Shown piece by piece: positions 1 to 6,905 of a stretch of DNA of 21,298 nt. A model generated the notes under the pieces. That model saw only the letters and a list, made by a program, of their open reading frames with translations. It had not been told where the DNA came from and ran no database searches. This DNA comes from CAYFVU01 sp964594775. GTDB lineage: Bacteria; Spirochaetota; Spirochaetia; DSM-16054; Sediminispirochaetaceae. Position 1 is the stretch's first letter. Each line of letters begins with the position of its first letter. The translations under genes and the position numbers were made by a program. The DNA lies in contig CAZQNO010000050.1 of NCBI GenBank assembly GCA_964594775.1, forward strand, positions 1-21,298, read 5' to 3'.

Positions 1-36
1 ATTCTCTTGAACTTATCTTGGATATGGGGTAGTTTC

Positions 37-852
37 ATGCCAATGAAGAGACTCTCCACCCTTTCTCTCGATCGATTGCCGCTGTTGAGCTGTATTCTGA
101 CGGACATCGATGATACCTTGACCCGAGACGGTAAACTGCTTCCCGAAGCGTATGACTCCCTCTGGCGTCTCAAAGAGGCGGGATTTCGGGTCATCCCGGT
201 AACCGGCAGACCCGCCGGCTGGTGCGACATGATCATCAGGCAATGGCCGGTGGACGCGGTGGTGGGAGAAAACGGGGCTTTCGTCTATTACAACGATATG
301 TACGAGGGAGATGTATCCTCTAAAGGACCCTATAAGATCTTTCTCCATCCCTCCGCAGCCGCGGAAGACGTCGGGGGCCGGCTCAGGGAAGTAGAAGAGG
401 AGGTTCTCCGGCAGGTGCCCGGAGTGCGCCGTGCGAAGGATCAGCCCTTCAGGATCTACGATCTTGCCATCGATTTTCGTGAGGATGAGCCCCGGTTCGG
501 CTTGGATACGGCGGAGCGGGTCGTTGAAGTGAGCAGGAGGCGGGGAGCGAAGGCACGAATCAGCTCGATCCACGTGAATATCTGGTTCGGTGCCTACGAT
601 AAGCTTGCTATGAGCCTCCTCTTTCTTAAGGAGAAACGGGGTATAGAAAGAAATGAGGCGAAGGAGAGGGTGCTCTTCTGCGGCGATTCGCCGAACGACG
701 AACCGATGTTCGCCTATTTTCCCCTCTCCTGCGGAGTGGCGAATGTGAAAGAGTATCTCCCCTTGATGTCGCATCCCCCCGCCTTCGTCTGTGAAAAGTC
801 CTCCGGCGAGGGTTTCGCGGAGCTTGCCGATTATCTTTTGAGACGAGAATAA
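37..852 (+). CDS. HAD-superfamily (IIB, sucrose-phosphatase-like) hydrolase
   Basis: Predicted cytosolic Mg-dependent phosphatase of the HAD-IIB (Cof/sucrose-phosphatase-like) group, about 271 residues. All four HAD motifs are visible (numbering from the ATG at 37): motif I DIDDT with nucleophile Asp23 and Asp25; motif II VTGRP with Thr56; motif III Lys189; motif IV GDSPND with Asp217 and Asp221. The middle of the protein (about 70-190) is the C2 cap that sets substrate choice, and it carries the phrase PVDAVVGENGAF. The substrate is most likely a sugar phosphate but cannot be read from sequence. The frame is open to a TTG at 7, but the ATG at 37, preceded by GGGG seven bases upstream, fits family N-termini better; ATG 43 is an alternative. 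The upstream region lies outside the window. No synthase lies beside it, so it cannot be tied to a pathway. Confidence 0.85.
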   Translation: MPMKRLSTLSLDRLPLLSCILTDIDDTLTRDGKLLPEAYDSLWRLKEAGFRVIPVTGRPAGWCDMIIRQWPVDAVVGENGAFVYYNDMYEGDVSSKGPYKIFLHPSAAAEDVGGRLREVEEEVLRQVPGVRRAKDQPFRIYDLAIDFREDEPRFGLDTAERVVEVSRRRGAKARISSIHVNIWFGAYDKLAMSLLFLKEKRGIERNEAKERVLFCGDSPNDEPMFAYFPLSCGVANVKEYLPLMSHPPAFVCEKSSGEGFAELADYLLRRE

Positions 853-926
853 ATGAGTTTCGTTCCGCTTGTCCCGGACCCGCCCGCATTTTCGGGTATA
901 GGCGATTTTTCTAAAAGCAGCAATTC

Positions 927-961
927 GAAATGTGAAGAAGGTAAATCATTCTTCACATTTC
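927..961. repeat. Perfect 13-bp inverted repeat, 9-base loop
   Basis: GAAATGTGAAGAA (927-939) is the exact reverse complement of 949-961. It sits about 75 bases after the HAD stop and about 70 bases before the lacI-family promoter. The stem is AT-rich and lacks a following T-run, so it is either a weak bidirectional terminator or a dyad operator for a regulator such as the adjacent LacI-family protein. The rest of the 226-base gap (853-1078) holds only the promoter and no convincing gene. Confidence 0.75.
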
Positions 962-1031
962 AAATACCTCCAACCGTTAGGAAAACGCGTGTTTCTAAGC
1001 ATTTGGAAGTGCTGTGCGAAAAAACTTATCC

Positions 1032-1059
1032 TTGACAAGTCGAATTGAGAGGGTATACT
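1032..1059 (+). promoter_or_regulatory. Sigma70-type promoter of lacI-family regulator/mnmA
   Basis: TTGACA (1032-1037), a 16-base spacer, then TATACT (1054-1059): near-consensus. The expected start point near 1066 leaves only about 13 untranslated bases before the GTG at 1079. Confidence 0.8.
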
Positions 1060-1078
1060 AAGGACAGGGTGTGCAACC

Positions 1079-2134
1079 GTGTGCATAAATAAGCAGGAAC
1101 ATTATTCTAAAAAAACTGCCGTTACCATCCGAGATATCGCCAGAATCGCCGGAGTAAGCCATTCGACCGTATCGCGGAGTCTCAACGACAGCCCCCTCAT
1201 TTCCGATAAGACCAAGCGGCGAATCCAAAAACTTGCGAAAGAACTCGATTTCGCCTTCAATGCCAGCGCTCAGAGCCTTTCGACGAGAAGAACGGGGACC
1301 GTCGGTATTATCTATCCCGAGCTTTTCGACACCTTCGGCAACTCTTTGTATCTCGGACTCCTCATTCAAGGGCTTCGTCATGGATTCGAGAAGGCGGCCC
1401 TGGACAGCATCGGCAGCTTCCCCCACAATCATTTCTCCGGCGAGAGCAACATCATCAAGCTCATCAGCCGGAAAAAGATCGACGGTCTGCTGATTATTCA
1501 TCCGGAGGTCCCGGTAGAGGATTGGGAGTTTATTCGTAAGTCCGGTATTCCCTTCGTTGTTCTGCATTTCAAGCCGAGGAGCTATGACTATTCCTGGATG
1601 GACTATCTCTTTACCGACCATGTGCGAGGCGGATTCATGGCCACCGAAAACCTCATAAAGGCCGGCTGCAGAAGGATCATCACTCTGAGGGAAGAGTCCA
1701 GGGAGCTCCAATTTCAAGAGAGAACGGCCGGTTATAGGAAAGCCCTCGAGACGCATGGAATATCGATTGAAGAGAAAGGGATTATCGGAGGAGACTGTTC
1801 CTTCGATTTCGGCTATTCATCGATCATGCAGCGGAGGGATGAGCTGAGCGGAATAGACGGCATATTCGCTCAAGCGGACCTCGTTGCTCTCGGTGCCATA
1901 GAAGCTTTAAAAGAATTGAAGATAACCGTACCCGGCGACATCAAGGTGATCGGGTATGACGATACGGAATTGGGAAAGTACTTCAGGCCCAAGTTGACGA
2001 CGGTCCACCAGCCGCGGGAGGAGCACGCCAGGCTGGCCTGCGAGAGGCTCATAAACCTTCTCGACGGGGTCGATGTGCAGCCTCCCATGCAGGATGTCCT
2101 CAGTCCCCTCATGATCTATCGCGAGACCTGTTGA
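1079..2134 (+). CDS. LacI-family transcriptional regulator
   Basis: DNA-binding repressor or activator that probably responds to a sugar or related ligand. It is 351 residues, the usual family length. The N-terminal helix-turn-helix (about 16-38, TIRDIARIAGVSHSTVSRSL) and hinge helix (about 57-70) are followed by a periplasmic-binding-protein-like sensor domain from about residue 74; the late block around DGIFAQADLVALGA and VIGYDDTELG is typical of it. Start choice: GTG 1079 is the only in-frame initiator ahead of the helix-turn-helix. The predicted transcript begins so close that the AAGGA at 1060-1064 may not be in the message, so initiation may be nearly leaderless. The stop codon directly abuts the mnmA ATG, so both are probably made from one message. 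No sugar-uptake gene lies next to it, so its targets are unknown; autoregulation is possible. Confidence 0.93.
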   Translation: MCINKQEHYSKKTAVTIRDIARIAGVSHSTVSRSLNDSPLISDKTKRRIQKLAKELDFAFNASAQSLSTRRTGTVGIIYPELFDTFGNSLYLGLLIQGLRHGFEKAALDSIGSFPHNHFSGESNIIKLISRKKIDGLLIIHPEVPVEDWEFIRKSGIPFVVLHFKPRSYDYSWMDYLFTDHVRGGFMATENLIKAGCRRIITLREESRELQFQERTAGYRKALETHGISIEEKGIIGGDCSFDFGYSSIMQRRDELSGIDGIFAQADLVALGAIEALKELKITVPGDIKVIGYDDTELGKYFRPKLTTVHQPREEHARLACERLINLLDGVDVQPPMQDVLSPLMIYRETC

Positions 2135-3304
2135 ATGAACAAAAGCAGCGAAACGCCGGCGGGGGATCAGCTTCTCGTTGCAGTGGGAATGAGCGGCGGA
2201 GTGGACTCGAGCGTGGCGGCCCTCCTGCTCCTGCGGCAGGGGTATAGGATCGCCGGCGTCTATCACCGAGCCTGGACCTCCCCCGATAATCCTCATGCGC
2301 GGGCTGAAGCAAGGGCCGCAGAAGTCTGTGATAGACTCGGTATTCCCTTTCTGCCGCTGGACATCGGCGGGGAGTTTCGCCGCAGAATAATAGGCGATTT
2401 TGTTCGGCGCTATCGGCAGGGTCTTACCCCTAACCCCTGCGTGATCTGCAACGAAGAGATAAAATTCGGCCTCTTTCCCGATTTACTGCAGCGCAGCTTG
2501 GAAGATGAAGGCATTCTCGCCGGACATGGCGGCTGGAAATTGGCGACGGGTCACTACGTCCGGATCTACGAAGGGGAGGAGGGAAAACTCCTTCGCCGGG
2601 CGGTGGACAGAAATAAGGACCAGAGCTATATGCTCTACCGTGTTTCCCCGGAAATTCTGAGCCGCTGCGTCTTTCCCCTCGGCGAACGGGAGAAACCCGA
2701 AGTGGTGGAGATCGCCGCGGAGGCCGCCCTTCCCTTGGAGGGGGTGGGAGAGAGTCAGGACATCTGTTTCGTCGAAGGAGAGTATACCGACTACATCGAA
2801 GAGTATCTGCGAGAGAACGGCCAAGCCGAGGCCGATACCGAAGCGGGCGTCGTCACAGGTGCCGGCGCCGAATTGCAGGCCGCATGGGGTATCAAGACGC
2901 CGGGAGAAATAGTAGACACCCTCGGCCGGCCCCTCGGTACCCATAGGGGCTACATGCACTACACCGTGGGTCAGAGGCAGGGATTAGGGCTCTCCGACGG
3001 CCCGTGGTATGTTTCCCGGCTCGATGCCGAACACAACAGATTAGTTGTCGCCCGCCGGGATGAGCTCGGCAGGCGGCGATTCTCCGTGGGGGGGCTCGTC
3101 CTCCATGTGGAAAGGGGGCCGGATTTCGAGGCCATGGTGAAGGTCCGCTACAATTCCGAAGCCCTGGTCTGCCGGATATCCGTCGATGAGGTAAATGCCC
3201 GCGCGGAGATTGAGCTGAGAGAGGATGCGGTGATCACCCCTGGACAGTCGGCGGTTTTCTACGAACGTGACCTCTTAATCGGCGGCGGTTTTATTCTTCC
3301 CTAA
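2135..3304 (+). CDS. mnmA: tRNA-specific 2-thiouridylase MnmA
   Basis: Catalyses ATP-dependent 2-thiolation of U34 in the wobble position of Lys, Glu and Gln tRNAs, taking sulfur from a persulfide relay. It is 389 residues, within the family range. Visible signatures: the PP-loop SGGVDSS (20-26); the first catalytic Cys102 in NPCVICN; ATGHY (about 137-141); KDQSYML (161-167); and the second catalytic Cys211 in ESQDICF. The beta-barrel C-terminal region begins near residue 270 and ends at the stop. The ATG follows the lacI-family TGA with no intervening base, and only a weak ribosome site lies in front, so translation is probably coupled to the regulator. A 57-base gap with a possible promoter separates it from topA. 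Confidence 0.97.
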   Translation: MNKSSETPAGDQLLVAVGMSGGVDSSVAALLLLRQGYRIAGVYHRAWTSPDNPHARAEARAAEVCDRLGIPFLPLDIGGEFRRRIIGDFVRRYRQGLTPNPCVICNEEIKFGLFPDLLQRSLEDEGILAGHGGWKLATGHYVRIYEGEEGKLLRRAVDRNKDQSYMLYRVSPEILSRCVFPLGEREKPEVVEIAAEAALPLEGVGESQDICFVEGEYTDYIEEYLRENGQAEADTEAGVVTGAGAELQAAWGIKTPGEIVDTLGRPLGTHRGYMHYTVGQRQGLGLSDGPWYVSRLDAEHNRLVVARRDELGRRRFSVGGLVLHVERGPDFEAMVKVRYNSEALVCRISVDEVNARAEIELREDAVITPGQSAVFYERDLLIGGGFILP

Positions 3305-3325
3305 AGAAAAAGCGGATTCATACCC

Positions 3326-3353
3326 TTTACATAAAATAGTGATTTGGTATAGG
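3326..3353 (+). promoter_or_regulatory. Possible topA promoter
   Basis: TTTACA (3326-3331), 16 bases, TATAGG (3348-3353). If this is used, the topA message would begin almost at the ATG at 3362. An alternative -10 is TAAAAT at 3332-3337 with a poor -35, which would leave the AGGAA at 3351-3355 as ribosome site. Which one is used cannot be settled here. Confidence 0.35.
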
Positions 3354-3361
3354 AACGTACT

Positions 3362-5938
3362 ATGACTGAAAAGGCACTGGTAATCGTTGAGTCGCCGACA
3401 AAGGCGCGCACCATAAGACGCTTTCTCCCGAAGTCCTATACGGTGGAAGCGAGCATCGGCCATATTCGCGATCTCCCCCAATCGGCCGCGGACATACCGA
3501 AGGAATTAAAGTCCGAAGACTGGGCGCGGCTCGGCATCGATGTAGAGAACGACTTCAAGCCCCTGTATATCATTCCAAAGGGCAAGAAGAAGATCTTAAG
3601 CGACTTGAAGAAGAAGATGAAGGAATCCGATTTGGTCCTTCTGGCAACGGACGAAGACCGGGAGGGGGAGAGCATCTCCTGGCACCTGGTGCAGGAACTC
3701 AAGCCGAAGGTACCGGTCAAGCGGATGGTCTTTCATGAAATAACAAAGACGGCCATTGAGCACGCCCTGGAGAACGAGCGGGACATAGATATAAACCTGG
3801 TCAATGCCCAGGAGACGAGGAGGATCCTCGACCGCCTCTACGGCTATACCCTTTCTCCCCTCATCTGGAAGAAGATCGCCTACGGGCTTTCGGCCGGCAG
3901 GGTGCAGTCTCCCGGCCTGCGGCTCATCGTAGAGAAGGAGCGGGAGCGGATACGCTTCGTCAAGTCCGTCTACTGGGGCCTCAAGGCGGCGCTGAAACGG
4001 GGCGAGGAGAAATCCCAGGAAAAATCCTTCGAAGCGATCCTGGAGTCGGTCGACGGAAGCCGCATCGCCGGAGGAAAGGATTTCGATCCAAAAACCGGCA
4101 AGACCGTGGAAAACAAACAGCTCCTCGTCATTGACGAAGCGACGGCGAAGGAATTGGAGAAGGAACTGGAAGAGCTTCCGTGGACCGTCGAGCAGGTGAG
4201 CGAAAAACCCGTAAAAAACCGCCCCGCCCCGCCATTTATCACCAGCACCCTTCAGCAGGAGGGAAATCGAAAACTCCGGATGAGCGCCCGCGAGACGATG
4301 AGGACCGCCCAGCGTCTCTATGAACAGGGATTTATCACCTATATGCGTACCGATTCTCCCGCTCTGAGCGAGGAGGGTATTTCAGGTGCCCGGAAGGCGG
4401 TAGAAGAGCTCTTCGGCAGGGAGTATCTCTATGAGGAGGCCCGTCAGTACAGTTCCAAGACCAAGTCGGCCCAGGAGGCCCACGAGGCGATCCGTCCGGC
4501 CGGTGAAAAGTTCGTCCATCCCGACGAGGCGAAGCTCGAAGGAAGAGAGAAGTCCCTCTATGGCCTCATCTGGAAGCGGACTTTGGCCAGTCAGATGGCC
4601 GAGGCGCGAAAGGTGACCACTACGGCGAAAATACGGGCCGGAAGGGCCGTTTTCAGCGCCTCCGGCACCCGCATAGAGTTTCCCGGCTTCATACGAGTCT
4701 ACGTAGAGGGGAAGGACGATCCCGAAGCAGCCCTCGACGACAAGGAAACCTTCCTTCCGGCTATGGAGGAGGGCGATGAGCTCTCTCTCCTCGATTTGGA
4801 GGGGCAGTACCACGAAACAAAGCCCCCGGCACGCTACACCGAGGCGTCGATAGTGAGAACCTTGGAGAGCCTCGGTATCGGCAGGCCATCGACCTACGCG
4901 AGCATCATCAATACCCTCTTCGACAGGGGCTATGTACGCAAGCAGGGAAATGCGCTGGTCCCCACCTTTACCGGCTTTGCCGTCATCCAGCTCTTGGAGG
5001 ACCATTTTCACTATCTCATCGAGTATTCCTTTACCTCGGACATGGAGGATTCTCTGGACAGCGTCGCCGTTGGGGATATCGATCGGCTCGAATACCTCCG
5101 CTCCTTCTTTCTCGGATCCGATGGCCTGAAGAGGCGGGTGGACAACCGGGAGAAGAACATCAAGGCCGATGAGGCGCGTACCATTCGGCTTCCGCATATC
5201 GATGTGGTCGAAGGAATAAAGGTCGGAAAGTACGGTCCCTACATCATTTATCACGATGAGGAGGAGAATGAAATCCACGCTTCCATTCCGGAAGAATACG
5301 CTCCTGCCGATCTCTCCGAAGAGGAGCTTAAAGAGATTATCGAACTGCAGAAGCGTGGGCCCGAGCCCCTGGGGCAGGATCCGGAAACCGGCGAGAATAT
5401 CTACTGCCTGACCGGACGCTACGGACCCTACTACCAACGGGGCGATGTGGTGGAAGGGGGGCCCAAACCCAAGCGGGCGGCCCTGGAAAAAGGAATGAAG
5501 GCGAGGGAGGCAAGCCTCGAAGACGCCCTTCGTCAGTTGAGTCTGCCTCGAAGCCTGGGGGTTCATCCCGAAACAGGAAAGGAAGTTTTAGTAAACAGGG
5601 GCCGATTCGGACCCTACATCGTGCATGACGGTGATTTTAGATCTCTGAGGAAAAATGACGATCTCTTCGAGATCGAACTCGACCGAGCACTGGAGATCCT
5701 ATCCGAACCGAAGAGAGGAAGGGGCGGCAGCCGGGTGCTCCGGGACTTTGGAAAAGACGAAAAACTCGGAAAGAAATTGGCAATTTACGACGGAAAGTAC
5801 GGACCGTACATCAAGCTGGGCACGAAAAATATCCGTCTTCCCGACGAAAAACGGGAGGAGGCGGCTATAGAAAAACTCTCGGTAGAAGAGGTGAGAGAGA
5901 TTGTACACGCCGCCGATGTAAGGGGGAAAAGCTCTTAA
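3362..5938 (+). CDS. topA: DNA topoisomerase I (type IA), zinc-finger-free C-terminus
   Basis: Relaxes negative supercoils through a 5'-phosphotyrosyl intermediate. It is 858 residues. The Toprim domain (about 4-125) carries the metal triad Asp97-x-Asp99-x-Glu101 in TDEDREGE. The catalytic Tyr327 lies in ITYMRTDS. PFITSTLQQE (291-300) and GIGRPSTY are further family marks. Instead of Cys4 zinc fingers, the C-terminus has four repeats with a G-(K/R)-(Y/F)-GPY core at about residues 622, 685, 747 and 810, evenly spaced by 62-63 residues. This is the TopoI C-terminal repeat type also seen in actinobacteria. ATG 3362 is preceded by AGGAA at six bases. The gene lies downstream of mnmA and is convergent with the hydrolase gene 41 bases away. 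Confidence 0.98.
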   Translation: MTEKALVIVESPTKARTIRRFLPKSYTVEASIGHIRDLPQSAADIPKELKSEDWARLGIDVENDFKPLYIIPKGKKKILSDLKKKMKESDLVLLATDEDREGESISWHLVQELKPKVPVKRMVFHEITKTAIEHALENERDIDINLVNAQETRRILDRLYGYTLSPLIWKKIAYGLSAGRVQSPGLRLIVEKERERIRFVKSVYWGLKAALKRGEEKSQEKSFEAILESVDGSRIAGGKDFDPKTGKTVENKQLLVIDEATAKELEKELEELPWTVEQVSEKPVKNRPAPPFITSTLQQEGNRKLRMSARETMRTAQRLYEQGFITYMRTDSPALSEEGISGARKAVEELFGREYLYEEARQYSSKTKSAQEAHEAIRPAGEKFVHPDEAKLEGREKSLYGLIWKRTLASQMAEARKVTTTAKIRAGRAVFSASGTRIEFPGFIRVYVEGKDDPEAALDDKETFLPAMEEGDELSLLDLEGQYHETKPPARYTEASIVRTLESLGIGRPSTYASIINTLFDRGYVRKQGNALVPTFTGFAVIQLLEDHFHYLIEYSFTSDMEDSLDSVAVGDIDRLEYLRSFFLGSDGLKRRVDNREKNIKADEARTIRLPHIDVVEGIKVGKYGPYIIYHDEEENEIHASIPEEYAPADLSEEELKEIIELQKRGPEPLGQDPETGENIYCLTGRYGPYYQRGDVVEGGPKPKRAALEKGMKAREASLEDALRQLSLPRSLGVHPETGKEVLVNRGRFGPYIVHDGDFRSLRKNDDLFEIELDRALEILSEPKRGRGGSRVLRDFGKDEKLGKKLAIYDGKYGPYIKLGTKNIRLPDEKREEAAIEKLSVEEVREIVHAADVRGKSS

Positions 5939-5979
5939 TTTCGCAGTGTTTCGCAGTTCTCCCGCGCCGCTCTACCGGT

Positions 5980-6825
5980 CTATACGTGGTTTTCGAGCCA
6001 CGATATTACAAGAGAGGAGAGTTCCTCTTTGCACTCCTCGTTGTGCAGCTCATGATACATATCCTCGAAATACCTCAGGGTCTTGTCCGCTGATGAAATG
6101 CCGTCATAGAGGGCCTGGGAGGCGAAGGGAGGAACGTTTTTGTCCGCCTTTCCGTGCAGAATAAGGGAGGGCGCCGTGATCCCCGCCAGATTTTCGGCAT
6201 CGAGCATCTTTTCTCCCTCCACCATTTCCAAGCCCGTCGCTACTTTTAGCTTTCCCGTATAGTTCAGCGGATCATTGCGATAGTCTTCGATTACCTCACT
6301 CGAATGAGAGAGATGGTCTATATCGAAGGGAATGAGAGCAAGGGCCGGCGCGAAGAGGCGGATGATCCCGGCTATCGCCCGGACAATCGCCGGGCTGGTA
6401 TGCATGATCCGCACGGCGGGGGCCGAGAAAATTATACCGGCGAGTCGAGTCTCTTCTTTGGCCTGTTTTGCCGCGGTTAACGCGGAGAGAAGACCGCCCA
6501 TGCTGTGACCGTAGAGGAAAATCGGAACGCCGTCGTACAGGGCCTCGACGGTTTCTATGGCGATCTGAAGGTCCTCAACCAGGAGCTCAATCCGCTCGAT
6601 AAAGGCACGGGGACCGTCCGACCGGCCGTGGCCGTAATGGTCGTGGGCCCATACGGCAAAGCCCGCTTCTACGAATCTTTCGGACAGTTCTCTGTATCTT
6701 CCCGAATGCTCGGCATAGCCGTGACATATCACTACGGTGGCCTTTGCCTGGCCGTCGGGGCGCCAAGTCCTGAAAAAGCGGGAAGACCCGTCTTTACCGT
6801 TGAAATAGGATTCCTCATACTTCAT
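5980..6825 (-). CDS. Alpha/beta hydrolase, monoacylglycerol-lipase (PldB/MGL) type
   Basis: Serine hydrolase of the serine aminopeptidase S33/Hydrolase_4 group, about 281 residues, probably acting on mono-acylglycerols or lysophospholipids in the cytosol. No signal peptide is visible. Family features (numbered from ATG 6825): oxyanion-hole region VVICHGYAEHSGRY (about 31-44); AHDHYGHGRSDGPR, characteristic of this subgroup; nucleophile Ser108 in GHSMGG; Asp228 in LHGKADKNVP; and His258 in MYHELHNE. The frame can be extended to a TTG at 6855, but the extra ten residues precede the conserved MKYEESYF start and have no ribosome site. Tail to tail with topA; stands alone on its strand. Whether it is lipase, esterase or lysophospholipase cannot be decided from sequence. 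Confidence 0.93.
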   Translation of the reverse strand: MKYEESYFNGKDGSSRFFRTWRPDGQAKATVVICHGYAEHSGRYRELSERFVEAGFAVWAHDHYGHGRSDGPRAFIERIELLVEDLQIAIETVEALYDGVPIFLYGHSMGGLLSALTAAKQAKEETRLAGIIFSAPAVRIMHTSPAIVRAIAGIIRLFAPALALIPFDIDHLSHSSEVIEDYRNDPLNYTGKLKVATGLEMVEGEKMLDAENLAGITAPSLILHGKADKNVPPFASQALYDGISSADKTLRYFEDMYHELHNEECKEELSSLVISWLENHV

Positions 6826-6905
6826 TGAAAAAATACTAACACAATGGGAGTTCAATATGAAGGGGGATTCTTATGCTCTCTAGTAAATGTTTGATTAGAA
6901 ATTCC

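Noticed and set aside
853..1035. 60-residue open frame directly after the HAD gene
   Set aside because: Starts immediately at the HAD stop but has no independent ribosome site, runs through the 927-961 dyad and ends just upstream of the next promoter with low-complexity, non-family-like protein; best seen as chance.
4382..5566. 394-residue frame antisense to topA
   Set aside because: Lies wholly inside topA, whose motifs and repeats account for this DNA; long antisense frames are common in GC-rich codon usage, and this one has no family-like motifs.
5939..5956. Direct repeat TTTCGCAG-TG-TTTCGCAG after topA
   Set aside because: Only 8 bases long, no dyad and no T-run; too short to assign a role in the 41-base convergent gap.
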